Below, one piece after another: positions 33,381 through 41,708 of a stretch of 64,000 nt of DNA; position 1 is the first letter of the stretch; the number at the start of each line of letters is the position of its first letter. The translations under genes and the position numbers were made by a program. This DNA comes from Chrysogorgia sp. JL179-B06. Taxonomy: Eukaryota > Cnidaria > Anthozoa > Scleralcyonacea > Chrysogorgiidae. The notes beneath the pieces are model-generated. The model searched no databases. It was not told where the DNA came from and saw only the letters and a list, made by a program, of their open reading frames with translations. The stretch lies in NCBI GenBank assembly GCA_035772405.1, contig JAYKKM010000224.1:875001-939000 (forward strand). The letters run 5' to 3'.

Positions 33381-36300
33381 TTAAGGTATGTCTCTCACTA
33401 CAATGTTTTTGTGACCATACGCGTAGGAGTCAATACCATTTTCTAAAAGGTATCGTTTATCATCAAAACAGGATAGCGACACTTTATTAATTTCGTAACT
33501 ACCTAGCTGATGTTTGACACTTCTAATGGTCTTCATTGTGTGTCGCAATTGTTTCTGCTCAAGTAGCACACTTTTTATAATCTTCATGCTTGATCACTTT
33601 TTTAATTACATTCTTTCTAATGCCTTTAGCGGTTTTCCCACCACCCCCATCCTCTTTCAAATAGCTATACATTTTACTGCGCAACCCAACGAACTCAATA
33701 ATTGGTGTTCCAGCGCACTCGTCTTTCATCTTGCCAATAACTTTCTTATTCTCTTTGAAAGCGAACGGGTTGTCTGCAGGGTAATCGCTATTGTCAAACT
33801 TTTCGCGCTCCTCCATGAAGTCAGAATAAACGTCACCAGTTTTGATTGTGTACAACAGACTGTCAGTGTCGGTGAAGTGTAGTCTGCAGGTATCGCTAGA
33901 GTACTTTTTCATGATATAGTTGTAGTGGAAGTCATACATCAACGTTTTGCTCAAGTCTAGTATGCACATACCCACATATGCAGGTCTATTTAATGTTAGC
34001 GTCTCTTTGACTTTGTGGACAGCGACTAGATTCTCGCTAAATATCTTGCAAGACACAAACGTAGGCTTTGAGACAAGCTTTTCTAACTTTTTCTCGGTGG
34101 TCACTAATCTTACGTCCACACGCTTCCTCAAGTTTTCCATCGTTTTTTCCGAACACACTGTTATTCATCAACTTGAAGAAGTCCTTCTCAAAAGCGTTCT
34201 TAGCCGCAGTTCTCTTGACTGTGTTAAAGTCGATGTACTTGCCTAGCCACTTGGACTGGTCAAACTGTAGGACCCTATGCACCTTTTTGATTTTTAGTCC
34301 AAGACCTGTGTACAACTGCAGATTTCCATAGTGACACACGTACTTTTTTTTGTCCATCAAATTAGTCACCAACTTTTTCACGCCGCCAACACTCACATTA
34401 AATTTATTTTTGATTTTCGTGCAGTACTCCGACAACATGTCAACAGTTATCTCCATCTTCTCGGGAGCCAACGGGTAGTCGTTATGTAGGTCATGCAAAT
34501 GGGCTGGATACTCCAAGTCAACTTCAAGCAGCAGGCCCTTTTCACTATTGTTGTGATAGTCGTGTAGATTAACCTTTTTTATTTCTTTCTCAGTCAACCA
34601 CTTGAAGCCACCTGTAGGTAGACTTCGACTCATCGCCCATCCGTACAAATTGTTGGCGTCAAGATACATCAAATACTTTGACTCTTGCGCTTTATCGTAC
34701 CCCTTCATATATTTATTGTTCGCCACACCATGTCTGTTGCATATGTAGCTCACACCACCACGCATACCTAATTCTACGAACTGGAACATGTCGATGTCGG
34801 ACAATAACTCGAGTTCTACTCCAGTCATCTTTAACATGGCATCCCAAGCCAATCCAGGCGACGTGAAATAGTGACACGGGTCTAATTTATACTCACGATG
34901 GCATGTCTTTCTAAAGTTCTCAAAAACGTCAGCAAGCAAGAGCACATCGCTTTTCAAATACAGGTCGTGATACCCACCCATATTTTTAACGTCGAAGTAG
35001 TCCCACACGTCGATGGCGCGCTCATGCATTTCTTCCGTGATGTGCTCATCGTTCAGAACGCTGTAGAAATCTTTTTTGGAGGGTAGCTCGCACTCATCGA
35101 ATTTTTCAAAGGAGTCCATATAATCGTAGGGATAGACCCCCTTTCTTGTCATAAGTGCCAACCCCTCGTCGCGAAACACTTCTGACGTGTACTTGAAAGC
35201 GTCCCTTGGTAGGTTCTTCACCAAGTTGTCTAGACCACTACTCATAAACTGAAAGCTGTCCAAGAACACCAAGTTTTTTCCAAGCATGAACGCCATGTAC
35301 TTCTCCATGTTGTTTGGTATCACATTTATGTCTTGGCCAAACTTGCCAATCTCCTGCATGATGAAATGGCTATCGTAGCCACGCAAGTTATGAAAGATCA
35401 CAGGGATTTTGTCAGTCAACTTAAAGTTCACATTACACTGACGATGTGCGGACCCTCTGTACTTACCTGACACGTGACAGTGGTCTCTCACTCTAACGTC
35501 AGCACCAGTGTACTCAACACTGCAAATATGACAACTCTTAGCCTCGCCAAAGTTCTTCTTATCGGCATCAGTCAGTATCATTTCTTTGTTAAAGTGACTC
35601 TCAGATGTCTCTTTACAATATTCGACAATTTCTAACATCTCCCCAATGAACTTGTTGACTGCATTTTCACCGCGATACACTTTTACTGGCTTACTGTACT
35701 CGTTGTCGTAGCAACAAACTAATTTATACCCATAACCACAGTCGACGTGCCTCTGGTAAGCATTTGTGTAGCTACTCTCGCTTGATGGCGTCGCTGTGTG
35801 CACCTTCTGTGTGATAGCCTCGAAGTCTGCATACACCACAAATGGTACATTTAATTGTCTGCTAAAATTCTCATATTTTACTTTCGCGCCTTTTTGTGGC
35901 ATTTTAATAGCTTGCTTCCCATTAATGACCAAACACACTTCAATATGACTTTCAAGCACGTCCGCACGGGTGAAACACTGCAAACAATACCTACAAAAGT
36001 GCTTTCTCGCCTTATACTTTGTCTGACGGTACATGAATTTGTCGAAATCGCGAATGTACACATAATGCTTGTTGCCCACGTCATTAGTTATCAACAATAG
36101 GTCCATATGGTCAGGGTGCGCCTCCTTAGAAACGTACACAGGGAATGGCTGCTTATTTTCGTACCCAAAAACATTGATGCTAATTTCGTTAGCCTTTTCG
36201 ATCTTGTTGTAGTCTTTGAGTGTGACTGGGAAGTCAATTCCGTCATAATTCAACTCACTAGCATGTCTGACGTACTTTGACGTTCTGTCAGAGTTTTTTC

Positions 36301-36973
36301 CAACAGGAAATTTGTGTGCAAGGTGGCACCATCTAAAGCACTCGTTGTCATCATTGTTATTTACGTTTATCAGACCCTTCATACTGTTGCACAGCTCCTT
36401 TGGCAACGCAATGTAGCTACTCCCGTGCAAAGGTCTGTAAATAGCGACATTGACGTAGTGTGCATCTATTTTGTCGATAGTCCATCCAGACCCCTCAGAT
36501 AACCACCCAGCTATCCGCGTCAAAATCTGCTCCGACCCACGATTGGCGACACCCTCGATGTCATGCTCGTTAATGACGACGAACGTTTCGCTGTTAAAGT
36601 AGGCAGTTTTGTATGTGGTCTTATTGAGTTCTAAAACTTTCTCAAAAGTGACCTTGACTGTCTCCACCACTTTCATTCCATTGGTCTCACCTAGTTCACG
36701 TCTCAAAAGGTTAGTGACAGCGCTTCTACTACCATTTACCTGATTGATGTCTCTGTCGTCAATTACTTCGACTCCATAGGACCTTGTGAACCCTCTCAGT
36801 GCTCGATCCAACAAATGTGTTGACGGTGTGAGGTCTTCGACTAGACGTTGTGTTTCCTGATCTCTAAAGAAGCCGTGAACGTTGGTCGCTTCATCTGTTA
36901 GTGAATCGACAACGGCTGCACTCGTCTTATGCGCCCGCCTTTTTTTCAGCGGGTCTTTCACAGTCCGACTCAT
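33381..36973 (-). CDS. polB: Protein-primed family B DNA polymerase (two frameshifts)
   Basis: Replicates the linear element, priming from a terminal protein as in adenoviruses and other Polintons. The N-terminal frame (34037-36973, 978 residues) has a C2H2-type finger near 326-346, Exo I YADFEA near 380, an HNH/treble-clef-like insert (CHICS...DHCHVSGKYRG...HRQC) near 475-510, Exo II HNLRGYDSHF near 525, Exo III YLKSDVLLLAD near 670, motif A YLDANNLYGWA near 790, and motif B FFKLMNNSVFG near 935. Motif C (TDTDSLLY) lies in a second frame (33559-34158) and the C-terminus in a third (33381-33587). The breaks are single extra bases: one in an A6 run near 34145, the second near 33570. The older copy at 23100-26800 reads through both places. 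They may be true inactivation or assembly errors. Total length would be ~1190 residues, normal for the family. The ATG at 36973 lies 6 bp after the upstream gene. Confidence 0.93.
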
Positions 36974-36979
36974 TGGCTT

Positions 36980-37546
36980 CTATATACTACACTTTTTTTT
37001 CTTAACCCACTCGTTGTAATAACGATCACCACTTTCACACCATCCCAGCTTTGGGTACACCACCCCAAACAGGTTGTCGTCAAACAAGTCTTTCACCTTC
37101 CCGTCTTTGAGGTCTGACACCTTCTTGAGTGTCTCTAATTGTCTTCTATGACACAACCTAATAATGTAGTACCCGTATCGGCTAACGTTTCTACCCTTTA
37201 TCAAATTGCGTGAGTGCAACACATTGACAACTTTCAGGAAGTCCTCTTTTATCAACTCAAGGTGCTCACCCTTCACAACATTCCGTAGTCTCCTCCCCAT
37301 CCACCAAGACCGTTTGTGAACGCTTTTTAATCGTGTGAGTCTCATGTCGCTGTAACTCTGAGTGAAACCCCATTCGGTGTCACCACACTTTGGACATGCG
37401 TACCCACCACAGTCAGTCACATGTTTCACAACGTCGCAATCCGAGCAGTAGTAAAGCCTGAAGGTGTCTCCACACTCAGTTTGCGTCTCACTCGCGATTT
37501 CGTCAATTGTGTAACCGTAGCTCATCTGCCTCATAAGTTTGTCCAT
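36980..37546 (-). CDS. Zinc-ribbon protein, possibly VLTF3-like
   Basis: A 188-residue product from the ATG at 37546; the frame opens further upstream with GTG, but the older copy supports a start near here. Residues ~30-60 form a zinc ribbon (CSDC...CGGYACPKCG). Then come a basic stretch (SVHKRSWWMGRR) and a helical region ending NVSRYGYYIIRLCHRRQLE. This order (ribbon, basic helix, helical C-terminus) recalls the poxvirus-type late transcription factor VLTF3 found in large DNA viruses; the resemblance is my inference from the pattern and not a confirmed homology. It precedes polB by 6 bp on the same strand. Conserved in the older Maverick, where the gene is split and partly inverted. Confidence 0.7.
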   Translation of the reverse strand: MDKLMRQMSYGYTIDEIASETQTECGDTFRLYYCSDCDVVKHVTDCGGYACPKCGDTEWGFTQSYSDMRLTRLKSVHKRSWWMGRRLRNVVKGEHLELIKEDFLKVVNVLHSRNLIKGRNVSRYGYYIIRLCHRRQLETLKKVSDLKDGKVKDLFDDNLFGVVYPKLGWCESGDRYYNEWVKKKKCSI

Positions 37547-37575
37547 CACTCTTATACTACTCCAACATATTTTTT

Positions 37576-37995
37576 TCACCGAACTAGCACCCACACTACT
37601 ATTCCACTACCCAAGCCTAGCGCGCTAACAAACAATAATTGGTATTCCTTCATTTCCGCACTTGGTTGGTAGTAATCCGCAATCTTCGGGGACTCAGTGA
37701 ACACTCGTCCGCTGTACCGTATGGTCATTACGCTTCTAAGTTCTTCCAACGCGTGGTTTGTGTCATTGATGTCAGCATTAGCATCAGAGAGCCGTTGTCG
37801 TAAACGCTGGATCTTATCTTTTTTAGCGACTTCATTCTCATACCACACTTCTTTCGCACTGGCTAGCTGTTCCAACGCATGGTTATGTCTTTTCATCTCA
37901 GCTTCATAGCCTGAGTGATTAAACTTCGAAAACATAAAGCCAGCGCCTGCAAAAGCCACTGCATTAAATATCCCTCCAGCCACAACACTCACCAT
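37576..37995 (-). CDS. Small coiled-coil membrane protein, Maverick-conserved
   Basis: A 139-residue product of unknown function. A hydrophobic N-terminal segment (residues 1-22, VVAGGIFNAVAFAGAGFMF) is followed by a charged coiled coil (residues 30-95, KRHNHALEQLASAKEVW... to ...NDTNHALEELRS), a short motif PKIADYYQPS near 105-115 and a C-terminal membrane segment (LLFVSALGLGSGIVVWVLV). Proteins of this layout with the motif are common near capsid genes in cnidarian Mavericks, as far as I recall; the role may be in the virion membrane or entry. It overlaps none of its neighbours and lies 4 bp from the next gene. A decayed copy is at 56730-57050. Confidence 0.8.
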   Translation of the reverse strand: MVSVVAGGIFNAVAFAGAGFMFSKFNHSGYEAEMKRHNHALEQLASAKEVWYENEVAKKDKIQRLRQRLSDANADINDTNHALEELRSVMTIRYSGRVFTESPKIADYYQPSAEMKEYQLLFVSALGLGSGIVVWVLVR

Positions 37996-37999
37996 TAAC

Positions 38000-38236
38000 T
38001 TACGTTGATTTGAATGGATCTGTCGGTATCCACTTTTTCGATTGCACCCATTTTACTAACAGCGTTCCTGCACCAACAGCTGCAGCAAGTTTCACTGTAC
38101 CTTTAACTGTCTCTGGTGTTCCCAATGGTTCTCCCAAAGCCCTTTTAGAAATCATGCTCACTACCACAGCACCAGTCGTGACAAGTAGCGCATCGTACAA
38201 TTCGTTCATAAGTTCTTTTCGATCGATCGCGGACAT
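38000..38236 (-). CDS. Small membrane protein (78 residues)
   Basis: Unknown function. Two hydrophobic segments, about residues 15-32 (ALLVTTGAVVVSMIS) and 49-63 (LAAAVGAGTLLVKWV), end in the polar tail KKWIPTDPFKST. It is encoded 4 bp from the previous gene on the same strand, and the older copy (57074-57262) keeps the start and first membrane segment, which supports it as a true gene. It likely works with its two membrane-protein neighbours. Confidence 0.78.
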   Translation of the reverse strand: MSAIDRKELMNELYDALLVTTGAVVVSMISKRALGEPLGTPETVKGTVKLAAAVGAGTLLVKWVQSKKWIPTDPFKST

Positions 38237-38259
38237 ATATACATTGTCGTGTGTTTTGT

Positions 38260-38607
38260 TTAAGAATCAAACGTGTCTAACGCTGGACGACAAGTTCTAT
38301 GATTTTCTGACGCGGGTGATGCTGCAGTACTCACAGGTTCTAGTCGTGTCTCTTTTTCACTACTAATTGTGTACCACAATGAAGCACCAGCAATGATTAC
38401 ACCAAGTGTTCCGACAACATATCCATAGCTCCACTCACCACCCTGTTCTTCGTTAACTATCATTTCACGCATTTTCTTTTCTTTCGCAGCTTTCGATATC
38501 TCAGCCAACTTTTTACCAGCAGCGACACGCTTCGGGTCCTTCACCTTAACACTTTTCACATCAGCCGTAATCTTCGCTTCAACAGCCGTCTGTGAGTCCT
38601 CAACCAT
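38260..38607 (-). CDS. Single-pass membrane protein with KDPKRVAAGKKLAE motif
   Basis: A 115-residue product. The basic N-terminal region contains KVKDPKRVAAGKKLAEISKA (residues 22-41); one membrane span follows at about residues 62-79 (YVVGTLGVIIAGASLWYTI), then a polar tail. The motif with K-x-P-K-R-V-x-A-G-K-x-L-A recurs in cnidarian Maverick proteins to my recollection; its function is not known to me. It is the first gene of the minus cluster left of the divergent promoter at 38608-38788. The older copy (57290-58096) is split by a transposon. Confidence 0.78.
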   Translation of the reverse strand: MVEDSQTAVEAKITADVKSVKVKDPKRVAAGKKLAEISKAAKEKKMREMIVNEEQGGEWSYGYVVGTLGVIIAGASLWYTISSEKETRLEPVSTAASPASENHRTCRPALDTFDS

Positions 38608-38788
38608 CTAATACATTATCACGTGTTATCTTACTCACAGATGACCTCACAGGTGTCTCACAGTTGACCTCACAAGTATCTCACAGTTCCAGACCAAACG
38701 CATTAAAAATTAGAGCTTCAGCGGTTATTTAACAACGAACGACGGTTTCCACCACAATAAAAAATATTTCTCTGAGGGTATAGTAACC
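38608..38788. promoter_or_regulatory. Divergent promoter with CTCACAG repeats
   Basis: The 181-bp gap separates the minus cluster from thymidine kinase. It holds at least four copies of TCACAG(T/G) spaced ~15-20 bp (38634-38693), then AT-rich tracts near 38756-38770 close to the kinase start. The matching gap in the older Maverick (about 58125-58205) has the same kind of repeated TCACAG, so the motif is likely a conserved regulatory element. Confidence 0.5.
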
Positions 38789-39364
38789 ATGACAGAGAAA
38801 GTTGGTAGACTAGAAATCGTGATTGGTCCCATGTTTGCAGGAAAAACAACAGAGACTCTTCGTAGGTTAATCACGTTAAGTAAGTCAGGGCTCAAAGTCC
38901 TTTACATGAACAATGCAGGCGACACCAGGCGAACTGACCATGCGTTCTCCACACATCGTCAGACCATTGTTGTTGGATCAGACAGTTTACCTGCGAAGTT
39001 AATCACCAACCTTCCAAGTTCCTCCGAAGTAGCTGACTACAACGTCATCGGAATTGATGAAGGTCATTGGTACTCTGATCTACTCCCAGTTATTCACGAA
39101 TACATTAAAGCCGGCATTCACGTCATTATTTGTGGTCTCATAACAACGGAGCATTTAAAAAGACTTGGTGAGCTCAACACACTGTTCCCAGTAGCGGACG
39201 ACATCACATTTCTAAAAGCGTATTGCGCCGTTTGTCGCGACACTTACGGAACAACTGTCGAAGCGCCATTCAATTGGAGATACAACCCAGGGCCATCATT
39301 CGTTGGTGGTGCTGAGCAATATCGCGCAGTGTGCAGACGTCATCATCCTTCCACACAAAGTTAG
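38789..39364 (+). CDS. tk: Thymidine kinase (TK1-like, type II)
   Basis: Phosphorylates thymidine with ATP, feeding dTTP to DNA replication. The 191 residues contain the Walker A GPMFAGKTTE (13-22), a Walker B/lid stretch IDEGHWY (89-95), the zinc-binding pairs CAVC (146-149) and CRRHH (182-186), and the substrate lasso block FVGGAEQYRAVC (171-182). Length and order fit TK1 enzymes of animals and large DNA viruses. Oddity: the usual E-G-Q-F/W region reads EGHW, with His in place of Gln. It is the only plus-strand gene in the left cluster and is transcribed away from its neighbours. A decayed copy in the same place and orientation lies at 59149-59722, so capture was not recent. Confidence 0.92.
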   Translation: MTEKVGRLEIVIGPMFAGKTTETLRRLITLSKSGLKVLYMNNAGDTRRTDHAFSTHRQTIVVGSDSLPAKLITNLPSSSEVADYNVIGIDEGHWYSDLLPVIHEYIKAGIHVIICGLITTEHLKRLGELNTLFPVADDITFLKAYCAVCRDTYGTTVEAPFNWRYNPGPSFVGGAEQYRAVCRRHHPSTQS

Positions 39365-39602
39365 GGGTGTTCTCGGATACCCCACTTTTTAAATTTAGAC
39401 ATTGGTCACATGAAGCGTCCAATGTCTCCCGTAGAAACATTTTTTCACACAGTGGTCAGAAGGTTTGTGAAATAAAGAGAGAGAGTTTCACAGATATTTT
39501 TTACTGAGTTAAAAAACGTCTTTAAAAATGCTAGAGCAGTTGTCGCTTCAAACGTCGTCTCGACAGCGAGAACGAGTGCTAATTCGACTTATTACTCGCT
39601 GT
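39365..39602. other. Gap between convergent tk and BRO-type genes
   Basis: 238 bp between convergent gene ends, with T- and A-rich runs that could act in 3'-end formation. A 41-codon plus-strand frame (39529-39654) enters the next gene and is not supported. Confidence 0.4.
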
Positions 39603-40370
39603 CTAAAAAGTCTCTTTACAATAGCGTCTCTCATGGTTGCTCAACGCTGATTTATTTTTAAATTTACGAAAACACTGAGAGCACTGAAACCCAACGTCAA
39701 AGAGATATTTTATTACCGTGGTAATAGCGTCGTCGTACGAGTCGCACAACAACGTTAGATAACCAGCGGATTTATATCTGAGCAACAGAGACTCCTGCTC
39801 TTTGGATGCCTTGCCTGTGCCACCTGGATTCTTGAACTCAATCACAAGCCCGCTATGCTGTCGGTTTGCATTGGCAATAATCAAGTCAGGTGTTCCACGT
39901 TGGTAGCCTTTTTTCCACGAATTTATTCTTTTACTCGAAGTGTCTTGATTCTCACCACAAGCAGCTATCAAAATAGCTTCTGGATAGTATTTCCTAAGAA
40001 AACCAACAACTTTCGTGTGAAGGTCGAACTCAGTGATCATTTTAAACTGATTGTGTTTGAGACCGACGTCAGCTAAACCCTTTCTAACGCTTGGTAAGAC
40101 TTCTGAGTGCACCCACCTTCCGAAGTGTTTCGCACGCTCCATTTTACTTGAGAACACCAATGAGTAGACCCCGAGTTCGTTGATAAACGAGGCCTGTTCC
40201 ATCTTCATTTTGCAATCAGGTTCGACGTGGTCGTTGACTGCATCTTTTGGTCTAGCATAGCCTAGAGCGCTCGCGACCTCTTTTGCTTTGAACCATGTGT
40301 CACCGTTGTGATTAACCGTTGTGATTTGGTGACCGTCGAAATCGAATAATCGAGGTATCGCGGAAGTCAT
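39603..40370 (-). CDS. BRO-N / VRR-NUC / C2H2 protein
   Basis: A 255-residue protein from the ATG at 40370 (the frame is open to a GTG at 40391). Residues ~5-100 form a BRO-N domain (WFKAKEVASALGYARPKDAV, FINELGVYSLVFSSK, HFGRWVHSEVLPSVRK), a DNA-binding fold of baculovirus and phage proteins. Residues ~115-225 look like a VRR-NUC nuclease of the PD-(D/E)xK type: GTPDLII (159-165), IEFK (177-180) and Q192. The tail is a zinc finger with C230, C233, H246 and C251. Thus a DNA binder, nuclease and finger are joined in one chain; role in replication or host DNA handling is inference. The older Maverick keeps the same BRO-N to nuclease order, so the fusion is old. Confidence 0.88.
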   Translation of the reverse strand: MTSAIPRLFDFDGHQITTVNHNGDTWFKAKEVASALGYARPKDAVNDHVEPDCKMKMEQASFINELGVYSLVFSSKMERAKHFGRWVHSEVLPSVRKGLADVGLKHNQFKMITEFDLHTKVVGFLRKYYPEAILIAACGENQDTSSKRINSWKKGYQRGTPDLIIANANRQHSGLVIEFKNPGGTGKASKEQESLLLRYKSAGYLTLLCDSYDDAITTVIKYLFDVGFQCSQCFRKFKNKSALSNHERRYCKETF

Positions 40371-40398
40371 CACTATATTATAGTCTCCCACAAAAAAA

Positions 40399-40539
40399 CT
40401 ATTCGACGTGGGTGTTGGGTTTTTTATAGATCTGGTTTGTTGTGTACCAATGCATCAGGTGCGTTTTATTAGCCCTCAGTTTTCTACGTCGTCTGAAAAA
40501 GTTTCTAATGTTACGAACCAGTTTTCTAAGCCAACCCAT
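40399..40539 (-). CDS. Basic micro-protein, 46 residues
   Basis: Too short for ordinary gene calls. From ATG at 40539 it starts MGWLRKLVRNIRNFFRRRRK, an amphipathic, strongly cationic helix, and ends in a polar tail. The older Maverick has the matching peptide at about 60790-60875 (GWLR, VRNVRDFFRRRR), at the same place between the BRO-type gene and the myristoylated protein. Conservation of this protein sequence despite wide divergence around it supports coding. It resembles in style membrane-active or DNA-condensing viral peptides; that role is inference. Confidence 0.6.
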   Translation of the reverse strand: MGWLRKLVRNIRNFFRRRRKLRANKTHLMHWYTTNQIYKKPNTHVE

Positions 40540-40545
40540 TTTAAC

Positions 40546-40755
40546 TTAGGTCACGTCTCCTACCACTCCTACAGTGTCTGATTCTGCGGGTAGCGTAATA
40601 GGTTCGCCGTAAGTCTTTTTAGACCTCATACCAATCTCAGCGTGGAGCTCGAGAGTAACGTCACCGCGACCAAATGATCCACCAGCTTTGAACATGTGAT
40701 CAGTCGTCTTATTTATCTTATATATTTCATGAGGTCTCGAAATACATGCTCCCAT
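40546..40755 (-). CDS. Small putative N-myristoylated protein
   Basis: A 69-residue product starting MGACIS, the pattern Gly2...Ser6 for N-myristoylation, with Cys4 as a possible palmitoylation site. The body has FKAGGSFGRGDVTLELHAE, conserved in the intact 79-residue copy in the old Maverick (60849-61088), which starts MGKCVS. A membrane-attached virion or matrix-like role is inference. It is encoded 1 bp from the fibre-like gene and 6 bp from the micro-protein, all on the minus strand. Confidence 0.75.
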   Translation of the reverse strand: MGACISRPHEIYKINKTTDHMFKAGGSFGRGDVTLELHAEIGMRSKKTYGEPITLPAESDTVGVVGDVT

Positions 40756-41706
40756 TTACTTTATACCATATTCCTTCATCATTTCTCCACCCATGATTAT
40801 GATGTCTCGGTTTGTCATGTAACCACTCACGATTTTCACACCGTAGAATTCTATCAACGATGGGTGCGCATAAGGTGCGAGTGGTATTCTTGGTCGATGT
40901 ATTCCAAAAATTGTTCCATAGGGTGCGCCTATCTTTTTCATATTTGCTATGAAGTCTGAATCGGTTGACTTAACGTTGTTGACTCTGACATGTGAATTGC
41001 TCATTTGCCAGTGTATCGATATCATATGCATTTTTGTGAGGTCAACACCACTCGGAATAGTGCATACTTTCTCCATCGCTGGGATGCTACCACCATACGC
41101 GAGCTTGTTGACCACACCAGTCTTGTACCCTATGAACTTATCCCAACTACCATCGTCGTTTGATATAATTGTCTCCCAATTTGATCCAGCGGTTCTCATG
41201 GGTAACCTCACTACGACAAAAATAGAGAGGTCACACCATTGCATACTTGGACAATTAAAATGAAGACCCGACTCAAGTGGGATTGGTGTTAGCACAGGGG
41301 ATAGAAAACTTTGACTTACACCGCTGATGCCAACAATAGGACCATAAGCCGGGTTGTTTTGCACTAATTTGCTTGTTTCACCAATGGCTTTCACTTTGTT
41401 TGAACCATTGGTGTGAAATTCCACATTTTTTAAGGCGTGTGTGCTAACGTTGAAGTCAAGCACAATGTTGTAGGACTGACTCTTGAGGTAGCTTGATAGC
41501 AATTGCTCTAGAGTTCTTTTATTCGCAGCGTCTGAGTCATCGACTGGGTCTGCTACGTTTTTTATCGCTGAGCCTTGCATGTCTATTATTCCAAACATCC
41601 TTCCACCAGTCGCGCTTAATTTAGGATCTTCGTTCAGATGCCTTTTCGTTCTCTTTAGTATTTTATCGTGAGGGTCGTCAGACTCATACCCATAGTTTAG
41701 ACTCAT
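40756..41706 (-). CDS. Fibre-like protein with lectin-like C-terminus
   Basis: A 316-residue product. Near residues 42-70 it reads MQGSAIKNVADPVDDSDAAN followed by KRTLEQLL, very like the trimerising shaft-to-coil motif of phage tail fibres (NVADPxxDxDAANK). The C-terminal ~210 residues look like a concanavalin A/LamG-type beta sandwich (WCDLSIFVVVRLP, HMISIHWQMSNSHVRVNN, SLIEFYGVKIVS). It probably forms a host-attachment spike. It lies 2 bp from the next gene. The old Maverick keeps only the C-terminal part (about 61090-61400). Family assignment is by motif and fold impression, not search. Confidence 0.7.
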   Translation of the reverse strand: MSLNYGYESDDPHDKILKRTKRHLNEDPKLSATGGRMFGIIDMQGSAIKNVADPVDDSDAANKRTLEQLLSSYLKSQSYNIVLDFNVSTHALKNVEFHTNGSNKVKAIGETSKLVQNNPAYGPIVGISGVSQSFLSPVLTPIPLESGLHFNCPSMQWCDLSIFVVVRLPMRTAGSNWETIISNDDGSWDKFIGYKTGVVNKLAYGGSIPAMEKVCTIPSGVDLTKMHMISIHWQMSNSHVRVNNVKSTDSDFIANMKKIGAPYGTIFGIHRPRIPLAPYAHPSLIEFYGVKIVSGYMTNRDIIIMGGEMMKEYGIK

Positions 41707-41708
41707 TA

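Noticed and set aside
39529..39654. 41-codon plus-strand frame after thymidine kinase
   Set aside because: It runs into the 3' end of the convergent BRO-type gene and has no counterpart in the old Maverick.
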